NCBI GenBank assembly: GCA_050261675.1
Contig: JBLNDO010000060.1
Coordinates: forward strand, 1 to 11,121
From: DASUBN01 sp050261675
GTDB lineage: Bacteria > Pseudomonadota > Gammaproteobacteria > Natronospirales > REEB76
Direction of reading: 5' to 3'
Length of the DNA stretch: 11,121 bases
The first letter of the stretch is position 1. Every line of letters begins with the position of its first letter. Below, one piece after another: positions 1 through 5,852 of this stretch. The position numbers and the translations under genes were made by a program. Below the pieces are notes generated by a model. The model saw only the letters and a list, made by a program, of their open reading frames with translations. It was not told the DNA's origin and made no database searches.

Positions 1-698
1 ACAGTCTTGCCGAGTATAAATTCGTACGATCGCAACGGCGTCACCATGATCTGCTCCAGCGTACCCATCTCACGCTCCCGAACGATGGCGAAGGCCGTCA
101 GATTGACGATCATCATGAGCATGAGAGTGCCGATGATACCTGGCACAAAGAACCACCTGCCGTCCAGGTTGGGGTTGTAGAAGGCGCGTGTCTGGAGCGT
201 CACCCGGGGAAGACGCGTCAGCAGCAGCGGCGAGGTGCGTGCCGCCAGGTCGCGCGCATAATCGTTGGAAAACTGGTTCGCAATCTGGCCCACGTAGTTC
301 AGGGAGATCAGCGCGGTGTTGGAATTGGTGCCGTCTACCACCGCTTGTAGCGGTGCCGATCGGCCGTTGCGGAGATCCTGGGCAAAGCCGGCGTGAATCA
401 CCAGCCCGACCACCGCGTCGCCGTTCTCCACGGCATCGCGGATGTCCCGATCTGTGCGTGCTGCCTCGGTAATTTGGAAGCGGCTGCTGGCCGTGAAATG
501 CGAAATGAGTTCGCGGCTCTCCTGGCTGCGGTCTTGGTCCAGTACCGCGGTGGAGACGTGATAGACCTCGAAGGTGGCGGCATAGCCGAAGACGAGCATC
601 TGCAGCACCGGCGGCACGATAAGGCGGATGAGCGCATAGCGGTCGCGCCTGAGTTCCTGGAACTCCTTGAGGACAAATGGCCAGACCCGGGTAAGCAT
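1..698 (-). CDS. ABC-2 type transporter permease, YbhR-like, 3' end cut off by window edge
   Basis: Inner-membrane permease subunit of an ABC exporter, last visible gene of the leftward operon. Reading from the ATG at 698-696 gives 232 residues with no stop before the window edge, so the C-terminal transmembrane bundle is missing. Visible parts are a cytoplasmic N-terminus with the motif LKEFQELRRDR (10-20), a first membrane segment (about 22-43), a large extracytoplasmic domain (about 45-180, with VVDGTNSNTA at 120-129), and a second hydrophobic segment (about 183-204). The conserved ABC-2 cytoplasmic motif REREMGTLEQIMVTPL follows (207-222). It aligns along its whole visible length with the preceding permease (LKEVLQILRD, LVDGTDSNTA, SREWERGTMELLVSTP), so the two are tandem paralogues expected to form a heterodimeric channel. 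The upstream gene stops 3 nt before this start, and its terminal GGAG serves as ribosome binding site. The family call is firm. The YbhR equivalence rests on gene order. Confidence 0.9.
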   Translation of the reverse strand, partial: MLTRVWPFVLKEFQELRRDRYALIRLIVPPVLQMLVFGYAATFEVYHVSTAVLDQDRSQESRELISHFTASSRFQITEAARTDRDIRDAVENGDAVVGLVIHAGFAQDLRNGRSAPLQAVVDGTNSNTALISLNYVGQIANQFSNDYARDLAARTSPLLLTRLPRVTLQTRAFYNPNLDGRWFFVPGIIGTLMLMMIVNLTAFAIVREREMGTLEQIMVTPLRSYEFILGKT

Positions 699-701
699 CG
701 C

Positions 702-1838
702 CTACTCCAGCCGTTTATTGAAGCCGCGGGCGGCGAGCCAGGCCACCGCCGTGGCGTACAAAAGCATGATGAGCACGGGCACCACCAGTTCGGCGATGCC
801 CGAGCCCTTGAGGAAGATGGCCTTGAGGGAGGTCACATAATAGCGCCCGTAGACCAGGTAAGTGATGGCGCGGATGGGTGCCGGCATCTGATCGATGGGG
901 AAGGCGAGTCCGGACAACAGGTTGGTGGGCAGCAGGGTCACCAGCAGGGCGATCTGGCTTGCGCCGAGCTGGCTGCGGATGGCCACCGAGATGAGGTAAC
1001 CCAGCCCCAACACCACGGTCAGAAACAGCGAGGTGATGAAAAACAGTGTAAACAGGGCGCCGCGGAACGGTACCTGGAACCAAAATACGGCGAAGCACAG
1101 GCAGATGGCGGCATCCAGCAGGCCGATCAGGAAGTAGGGCAGGAGCTTGCCCAGCATGACCTCCATGGGCGTTACCGGCGTGGATACCAGAAGCTCCATG
1201 GTGCCGCGTTCCCACTCGCGGGAGATGGTGAGGGAGGTGAGCTGGGCCCCGATCAACGCCATGATGAGCGCGACGATGCCCGGGATAATGAAGTTGCGGC
1301 TCTCCAGATCCTCGTTGTACCAGACGCGCGACTGCACCGTAAGCGGCGCGCTCACCGACGCCGTCCTTCCGTGCGCGGCTAGCCATTGGAGCTGTATGTC
1401 TCCGCTGTATCCTGCCACCACTGCCTGTGCGTAGCCGGACGCGAGTGTGGCAGTGTTGGAATCGGTGCCGTCCACGAGCGCCTGGACCTCCGCTTGGCCT
1501 GACGAGGCCAGAGATCGTGTGAAGCCGGCGGGAATGACGATTGTCACATTGCAGGCGCCGCTGTCCAGCCTGGCGATGACTTCCCGCACGCTGGATGATT
1601 CCACGGCGATGGTGAAGTAGCGCGAGGCCTGGAAGCGCTTCAAGAACGCCTGGCTGTCCTGGCTCGCCTCGGCATCGTAGACGCATAACGGGATGTGGTA
1701 CACATCCAGGGTCACGCCATAACCCAGGAGCAGGATCTGCATGACAGGCAGTAGCAACGCCAGCATCAGGCTGCGGGGGTCGCGCAATATCTGCAGGACC
1801 TCCTTGAGGCCGATGGCCTGGAGGCGCCTGAATCTCAT
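702..1838 (-). CDS. ABC-2 type transporter permease, YbhS-like
   Basis: Complete 378-residue permease, the usual length for ABC-2 exporter subunits of the YbhS/YhhJ type. Layout: a cytoplasmic N-terminus with LKEVLQILRDPRS (11-23), TM1 (about 24-44), an extracytoplasmic domain (about 45-180), then five hydrophobic segments from about 183 to 371. Between TM2 and TM3 is the ABC-2 signature SREWERGTMELLVSTPVTP (206-224), which contacts the ATPases. The start ATG (1838-1836) overlaps the stop of the upstream ATPase gene as ATGA, indicating translational coupling. It would sit in the inner membrane with the paralogous permease encoded just downstream. In E. coli the related YbhFSR pump is linked to drug and cation efflux and envelope homeostasis. 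The substrate here cannot be read from the sequence. Confidence 0.93.
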   Translation of the reverse strand: MRFRRLQAIGLKEVLQILRDPRSLMLALLLPVMQILLLGYGVTLDVYHIPLCVYDAEASQDSQAFLKRFQASRYFTIAVESSSVREVIARLDSGACNVTIVIPAGFTRSLASSGQAEVQALVDGTDSNTATLASGYAQAVVAGYSGDIQLQWLAAHGRTASVSAPLTVQSRVWYNEDLESRNFIIPGIVALIMALIGAQLTSLTISREWERGTMELLVSTPVTPMEVMLGKLLPYFLIGLLDAAICLCFAVFWFQVPFRGALFTLFFITSLFLTVVLGLGYLISVAIRSQLGASQIALLVTLLPTNLLSGLAFPIDQMPAPIRAITYLVYGRYYVTSLKAIFLKGSGIAELVVPVLIMLLYATAVAWLAARGFNKRLE

Positions 1839-2782
1839 GCGGCCTTGCCAGCGGCGTTGCTGGCCGCCACCAGGTGCACGAATACATCTTCCAGTGAGGG
1901 CTCGATGGTTTCGATGTGCGTGAATGCGAGTTTCTGCCCGTCGAGCCAGGCGCGCAGGGTTCCGGCCGCGTTTGCTCCGTTCTGGATGAATACATGCAGG
2001 GCGTTGCCGAACACCGCCACGTCCCGCACGCCCGGCCCGCCCGGCAGCCCCCGCAGCAGCGGCCCAAGGCGGTCGCCTTCCACGCGCAGCAGTTGCCCGC
2101 CAAGGGCGCGGTGCTTGAGCTCCGAGGGAGTTCCTACGGCCACCAGGGCGCCGCGGTTGATGAGCGCGATGCGGTTGCAGTATTCCGCCTCATCCATGTA
2201 ATGAGTCGAGACCAGTACCGTGACGCCTTCTGCAGCAAGCGTGTGGATCAGGTCCCAGAAGCGGCGGCGCGAGGCGGGGTCCACGCCTGAGGTGGGTTCA
2301 TCCAGGAACAGGATGCGCGGGCGGTGCAGGATGGCGCAGCTCAATGCCAGACGCTGCTTCCAGCCTCCGGCCAGCTCAGCGACCAGCGCGTCTTCGCGGC
2401 CCAGAAGCCCCGCCATGTCCAGGGCGAAGTGCATGCGCTCTGCCAGCAGTGCACGGGGCACCTGGTAGATGCCGGCAAAGAAGCGCAGGTTCTCCATCAC
2501 CGACAGATCGTTGTAGAGGGAGAACTTCTGGGACATGTAGCCAATCTGTTGGCGAACGCTCTCGGGATCGGCCGCCACGTCAATGCCGTTGACGAAGGCA
2601 TGTCCCCCGGTGGGAGAGAGCAGTCCGCAGAGCACCCGGATGAGCGTGGATTTGCCGGCGCCGTTCGGTCCGATGAACCCCATGATCTCGCTTGCGTGGA
2701 TGCGGAAGCTGACGCGGTCCAGCGCGGTGAAGCCGCCGAAACGCTTGACCAGTCCCTCCACGACCACCTGGTCAGTCGCCAT
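1835..2782 (-). CDS. ABC transporter ATP-binding protein, second ATPase (YbhF C-half-like)
   Basis: Cytoplasmic ATPase of 315 residues powering the exporter. Motifs: Walker A GPNGAGKST (38-46), Q-loop Gln85 (GYMSQKF), signature LAGGW (137-141), Walker B ILFLDEP (157-163), and switch His194 in STHYMDEAE (192-200). A C-terminal accessory region ends in PSLEDVF (295-301), as in drug- and YbhF-type ATPases. The ATG at 2782-2780 (MATDQ) is chosen because the ATPase fold starts a few residues later. The open frame continues upstream to 2974, but that extension is low-complexity Arg/Ala/Ser sequence lying out of frame over the previous ATPase. The real start overlaps the end of that gene by 11 nt. 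The signature carries Ala where LSGGQ has Ser, while Walker A and the H-loop are canonical. It pairs with the adjacent ATPase, and the two match the fused halves of YbhF. Confidence 0.94.
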   Translation of the reverse strand: MATDQVVVEGLVKRFGGFTALDRVSFRIHASEIMGFIGPNGAGKSTLIRVLCGLLSPTGGHAFVNGIDVAADPESVRQQIGYMSQKFSLYNDLSVMENLRFFAGIYQVPRALLAERMHFALDMAGLLGREDALVAELAGGWKQRLALSCAILHRPRILFLDEPTSGVDPASRRRFWDLIHTLAAEGVTVLVSTHYMDEAEYCNRIALINRGALVAVGTPSELKHRALGGQLLRVEGDRLGPLLRGLPGGPGVRDVAVFGNALHVFIQNGANAAGTLRAWLDGQKLAFTHIETIEPSLEDVFVHLVAASNAAGKAA

Positions 2783-3716
2783 GGGATTCGCCGCGCTGCA
2801 GCAAGGCCACAAACAGATCCTCGATCGTCGGCGACGTGACTTCGATCTTGGCGTCTGTGACGCCGGCTTTGCGCAGCCGCGCCTGCAACTCCGGGACGCG
2901 CCGCACCGAATCGTCGACCACCGCGTGCACGCCGTCGCCCACCAGGAGCAGGCCGCTGACCCCCTCCGCGCCATCGAGAGTGCGGTGTGCGGTGCGCGGG
3001 TCGGCGACGACGATGGCGAGCACCGTGCCCGGCATCATCGCCTTGAGCGCGCGAGGCGTGTCGCAGCGGATGAGCTTGCCTTCGTGCAACAGGCCGAGCC
3101 GCCCGCAACGCTCCGCTTCATCCAAATAGGCCGTGCTGATGAGGATGGTCACGCCTTCCTCGCGCAGCCCGTAGAGAATGCTCCAGAAGTCACGGCGCGA
3201 GACGGGATCCACCCCTGTAGTGGGTTCATCCAGAAGCAGCACCTTGGGCGTATGCACCAGTGAGCAGCACAGGCCGAGTTTCTGCTTCATGCCGCCGGAG
3301 AGCTGGCCGGCGAGGCGTTGGCGAAATTCCACCATGCCTGAGGCGCGTAGCAGGCGCTCGGCGCGCTCCTCACGGAGCGCGGCGGGGATCTCGAAGAGGT
3401 CGGCGTAGAAGCGCAGATTTTCGTTGACCGTAAGGTCTTCGTAGAGACCGAAGCGTTGCGGCATGTAACTCAGGTGCAGTTTCACCTCTTCGGGGTCTTG
3501 CATCACGTCCACGCCGTCAATGGAAACAGCCCCGCCATCGGCAGCCATGACGCCTGCGAGCATACGTAGCGCCGTGGTCTTCCCGGCGCCGTCCGGGCCC
3601 ACCAAGCCAAAGATCTCACCGCGGCGCACGTTGAAACTCAGGCCGTCCACAGCGGCGACCGGGCCAAAGCGCTTGCAGAGCTTGTCGACAGCGATGACGG
3701 CCGATCCGGCGTCCAT
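2772..3716 (-). CDS. ABC transporter ATP-binding protein, first ATPase (YbhF N-half-like)
   Basis: Cytoplasmic ATPase of 314 residues. Motifs: Walker A GPDGAGKTT (40-48), Q-loop Gln87 (YMPQRFG), near-canonical signature LSGGMKQ (139-145), Walker B VLLLDEP (159-165) and D-loop GVDP (168-171). The H-loop reads STAYLDEAE (194-202), so the switch histidine is Ala196. A C-terminal region ends in PTIEDLF, matching the sister ATPase. The ATG at 3716-3714 lies 2 nt after the stop of the HlyD gene. The ribosome binding site is weak (GGCGGCTGAGC), so translation is probably coupled to the upstream gene. In E. coli this protein and the next are one polypeptide (YbhF); here they are separate, overlapping genes. 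Loss of the switch His suggests this subunit's own nucleotide site hydrolyses ATP poorly, but the change may be usual for the N-half of this family. Confidence 0.93.
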   Translation of the reverse strand: MDAGSAVIAVDKLCKRFGPVAAVDGLSFNVRRGEIFGLVGPDGAGKTTALRMLAGVMAADGGAVSIDGVDVMQDPEEVKLHLSYMPQRFGLYEDLTVNENLRFYADLFEIPAALREERAERLLRASGMVEFRQRLAGQLSGGMKQKLGLCCSLVHTPKVLLLDEPTTGVDPVSRRDFWSILYGLREEGVTILISTAYLDEAERCGRLGLLHEGKLIRCDTPRALKAMMPGTVLAIVVADPRTAHRTLDGAEGVSGLLLVGDGVHAVVDDSVRRVPELQARLRKAGVTDAKIEVTSPTIEDLFVALLQRGESHGD

Positions 3717-3718
3717 GC

Positions 3719-4708
3719 TCAGCCGCCGGGGGAAAGGTTGATATGCGCATCCGCCGGCATGCCGGGCAGCAGTTCGTGGGTCGGGTTATCCACGTCGATG
3801 CGGATGCGGTAGACCAGCGTCACCCTTTCTTCGTGGGTTTCCACGCTCTTGGGTGTGAACTCTGCGCTCGAGGAAATGAAAGAGATGCGCCCAGAGTACT
3901 TCTTGTCCGGGTAACTGTCGGTGGTAAGGGTCACTGCCTGTCCGAGGCGCACGCGACTCAAGTAGGTCTCGTTCAGGTAGGCCCGAAGCCACACATGGTC
4001 CAGGTCTGCCAGCGTGAAGATGGGTGTACCTGGCGCTACCACCTCCCCAAGTTCAGCCTGGCGCACCAGGATCACGCCATCGTAAGGCGCCGCCAGCGCA
4101 GTGTAGCCTTCCACCAATTGCGCCTGTTTCAGGTTCTGATCCGCGCTCCGGGCGCCGGCCTCAGCGAGCTCCAGGTTTCGCTCTGCGACGCCGACGAGTG
4201 CCCGATCCCGTTCCAGGCCAGCCTGTGACTGCTTGAGGGCGGTAGCGGCCTGATCGCGGGTTGAGGTGTCAATGAAGTGCTGTGACCAGAGGGATTGCGT
4301 GCGTTCTGCATCCAGGGACTTCTGGGCCAAGTCCGCCTCGTCGCTGTCCACGGTCTTGCGGCAGGCCACCAGGTTCTGGGCCGCGGCAGCCTTCTGGCGT
4401 TCTTGCATCTCGAGGGCGGCCCGGGCGATTTCCACCTGTTGCCGGTAAACCGCATCGTCCACTTTTGCCAGCACCATGCCGGCCGTCACGGTCTTGCCCT
4501 CGTCAAAAGGCAGAACGACGATGCGTGACTGCACCTCGTTGAAGCTCAGCACGCTCTCATGGGCCTCGATATTGCCGGAGAGCGTGAGCGCGGTGTCCTT
4601 GCCTCCGAAAATGTGCCATGCCGCATAGGCCACGCTCACACCGATCGCTGCCGTGGCCAGGGCGGCCGTGGCGACAAGCAGGACGCGTCTCTTGGGTGAC
4701 AGGGGCAT
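3719..4708 (-). CDS. HlyD-family periplasmic adaptor (membrane fusion protein), YbhG-like
   Basis: Adaptor of 329 residues linking the inner-membrane ABC pump to an outer-membrane channel. Layout from the chosen ATG (4708-4706): a basic N-terminus PKRR, one hydrophobic anchor or uncleaved signal (about 8-31), the first half of a lipoyl-like barrel-sandwich (about 41-80, with PFDEGKTVTAGMVLAKVDD), and a long alpha-helical hairpin rich in Ala, Gln, Glu and Arg (about 85-190). The second lipoyl half follows (TALAAPYDGVILVRQAELGE, 193-212), then a beta-barrel domain (about 228-325). The frame is open back to 4882, but the extra 58 codons cross the FNR-like boxes and encode nothing domain-like. 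The chosen ATG has an AAGG 9 nt upstream. This is the first gene of the leftward operon. No TolC-type channel is encoded in the window, so one must come from elsewhere. Confidence 0.92.
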   Translation of the reverse strand: MPLSPKRRVLLVATAALATAAIGVSVAYAAWHIFGGKDTALTLSGNIEAHESVLSFNEVQSRIVVLPFDEGKTVTAGMVLAKVDDAVYRQQVEIARAALEMQERQKAAAAQNLVACRKTVDSDEADLAQKSLDAERTQSLWSQHFIDTSTRDQAATALKQSQAGLERDRALVGVAERNLELAEAGARSADQNLKQAQLVEGYTALAAPYDGVILVRQAELGEVVAPGTPIFTLADLDHVWLRAYLNETYLSRVRLGQAVTLTTDSYPDKKYSGRISFISSSAEFTPKSVETHEERVTLVYRIRIDVDNPTHELLPGMPADAHINLSPGG

Positions 4709-4756
4709 AGTTTTCGACCTTCCCAGGGAGGCGATAGGGGCGGCTATTTCAGGGAA

Positions 4757-4762
4757 AAAATA
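4757..4762 (-). promoter_or_regulatory. Predicted -10 element of the leftward exporter operon
   Basis: On the minus strand the bases read TATTTT. This places a start site near 4750, about 42 nt upstream of the HlyD start codon. The FNR-like box centred at 4791.5 then falls exactly at -41.5, the class II activator position. The -35 region has no TTGACA-like hexamer, as expected of an activator-dependent promoter. The prediction rests on pattern and geometry only. Confidence 0.5.
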
Positions 4763-4784
4763 GGGCAGATCGGCTTGCTGCGCC

Positions 4785-4798
4785 TTGATCCAAATCAG
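4785..4798. promoter_or_regulatory. FNR/Anr-like binding site 1
   Basis: The site reads TTGATCCAAATCAG, matching the FNR/Anr/Dnr consensus TTGAT-N4-ATCAA at nine of ten specified bases, the last base being G. It is centred at 4791.5, in the gap between the divergent operons. It fits a class II (-41.5) position for the leftward promoter. Members of this regulator family recognise almost the same sequence, so the site alone cannot tell FNR/Anr (low oxygen) from Dnr (nitric oxide). Confidence 0.65.
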
Positions 4799-4832
4799 TC
4801 CGGCACAGGTGTTGGGACAACAAGAAATACGA

Positions 4833-4928
4833 CCTAAATCCTGCCGCGACGCCACTTGGGCGGCAGGCATGATCCAAGTCAATGCGAACCAGCCGGCGGG
4901 GGTACAGATTACGATTTAGGACGCCTAA
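4833..4928. repeat. Nested short inverted repeats upstream of usp
   Basis: Three small dyads lie together. The outer pair is CCTAAATC (4833-4840) and GATTTAGG (4913-4920), 8 bp perfect. Inside is CCTGCCG (4840-4846) with CGGCAGG (4861-4867), 7 bp perfect around a 14-nt loop. At the right end, TTAGG-ACG-CCTAA (4916-4928) is a 5-bp dyad that reuses the outer right arm. They flank FNR-like site 2 and run into the predicted usp start region, so they could be operator half-sites or DNA-bending elements. No matching regulator gene is visible, and chance is a real possibility at these lengths. Confidence 0.35.
4869..4882. promoter_or_regulatory. FNR/Anr-like binding site 2 (weaker)
   Basis: The site reads ATGATCCAAGTCAA, eight of ten specified consensus bases of TTGAT-N4-ATCAA, with the same CCAA spacer as site 1. 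Its centre, 4875.5, is 84 bp from that of site 1 and about 71 bp upstream of the usp start codon. It would activate the rightward operon. A candidate -10 TACGAT (4910-4915) puts it near -46, and a less good CAGATT (4905-4910) puts it at -41.5. Confidence 0.5.
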
Positions 4929-4936
4929 CTAGACGC

Positions 4937-4941
4937 GGAGG
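4937..4941 (+). promoter_or_regulatory. Ribosome binding site fixing the GTG start of usp
   Basis: GGAGG lies 5 nt before the GTG at 4947. This strong Shine-Dalgarno sequence supports GTG over the ATG seven codons further in, which would cut into the first beta strand (residues PLYMVLVPPS) of the Usp fold. Confidence 0.8.
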
Positions 4942-4946
4942 TTCAC

Positions 4947-5840
4947 GTGAACAAGCGCCCCCTCTACATGGTGCTGGTGCCGCCCAGCTTGGAACGTACG
5001 CCGGCGCTATTCAGGGCCATGGCGCTGGCGAAGCAGAGCGAAGCCGAGATTACGCTTGCCTTGTTTGAATTCGATGCCGGCCTTGCCAAGGCCCGGGTCA
5101 AAGGCTTCGACATGACTGCCTATTTGGAGGGCCGACGTCGTGCGCTGGAACAGTTCGCCGCCCATCTGCGGCGTGAGGGATTTTCGGTCAAGACCAGTGT
5201 CCATTGGGGATATGGGCTCACGGCGCAGATTCTGGAGGAAGTAGAGAAGCTGCAGCCGGATCTGGTCATCAAGGATGTACATGCGGAGCCGGCGCTCAAA
5301 CGTCTGATGCTGACCGGCCATGATCACGAGCTGCTGCGCCATTGCCCGGCACCACTCATGCTGGTGAAACCCGGCAATCACAATCTTCCGGCGCACCTCG
5401 TGGCAGCCGTGGATCCGCTGGATGAGCATAACCGTCCCCACGAACTTAATTCCCGGATCCTCGCCGCCGCCGAAAAATACGGAATGCTTACCGGGGCCTC
5501 CGTCGATGTCGTGCACGTCTTCGAACCTGTGCCCCTGTTGGCCAGTGCAGCCGGCTTCGGTGGTGGCTGGGTTCCTGACTACTCAGTGGTCCAGGAAATT
5601 CGTGAGCTGCATCAAACGACATTCCGGAAGCTATGCACCGACTACGGCGTCGAGATGCGCCACCAGCACATGCTCGACGGATTCGCAGCGGATACGCTCG
5701 CGGAGTTTTCCGCCACCTATCACATCGATCTCCTCGTGATGGGGACCGTTTATCGCACAGGACCGGAGCGGGCCATACTGGGCAGCGTCGCGGCACAGCT
5801 TTTCCAGCACTTGAATTGTGACGTGCTGGCAGTGAAGTAA
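4947..5840 (+). CDS. Tandem universal stress protein, UspE-like
   Basis: Cytoplasmic protein of 297 residues made of two Usp (Rossmann-like alpha/beta) domains, about 5-142 and 150-297, the size expected of UspE-type tandem proteins. Domain 1 ends in a UspE-like stretch (VIKDVHAE at 107-114, HELLRHCPAPLMLVK at 127-141) and has no ATP-binding loop. Domain 2 has the usual ending LLVMGTVYRTGPERAILGS (262-280), but the G-x2-G-x9-G-S loop is altered: Gly266 and Gly279-Ser280 are present while the middle Gly is Tyr269. Translation starts at GTG, fixed by the strong GGAGG. This is the first gene of the rightward operon, 12 nt before the CoA ligase gene. Several UspE-like genes in proteobacteria belong to FNR/Anr regulons, which fits the boxes upstream. 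Its biochemical job here is unknown. Confidence 0.92.
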   Translation: MNKRPLYMVLVPPSLERTPALFRAMALAKQSEAEITLALFEFDAGLAKARVKGFDMTAYLEGRRRALEQFAAHLRREGFSVKTSVHWGYGLTAQILEEVEKLQPDLVIKDVHAEPALKRLMLTGHDHELLRHCPAPLMLVKPGNHNLPAHLVAAVDPLDEHNRPHELNSRILAAAEKYGMLTGASVDVVHVFEPVPLLASAAGFGGGWVPDYSVVQEIRELHQTTFRKLCTDYGVEMRHQHMLDGFAADTLAEFSATYHIDLLVMGTVYRTGPERAILGSVAAQLFQHLNCDVLAVK

Positions 5841-5852
5841 CGCAGTCACACC

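Noticed and set aside
393..1382. Long plus-strand open frame (329 codons) opposite the permease genes
   Set aside because: It is rich in Gln, His, Asp and Gly with no recognisable domain and lies antisense to two clear ABC-2 permeases; it is a by-product of high G+C codon bias.
715..2103. Minus-strand open frame of 462 codons overlapping the first permease and second ATPase
   Set aside because: It is in the wrong frame for both, is full of Arg/Pro/His low-complexity sequence, and the real genes in the other frames have full motif sets.
2783..2974. N-terminal extension of the second ATPase
   Set aside because: The 64 extra residues are Arg/Ala/Ser/Cys-rich and come from reading the first ATPase gene out of frame; the ATP-binding fold starts just after the ATG at 2782.
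3719..4708. A separate system identity such as a toxin or bacteriocin exporter
   Set aside because: Adaptor, two ATPases and two ABC-2 permeases match the YbhGFSR layout; no peptide precursor, peptidase domain or toxin gene is present.
4709..4882. 58-residue upstream extension of the HlyD protein
   Set aside because: It would cover the predicted promoter and box 1 and displace the membrane anchor from the N-terminus; the ATG at 4708 has a good ribosome binding site.
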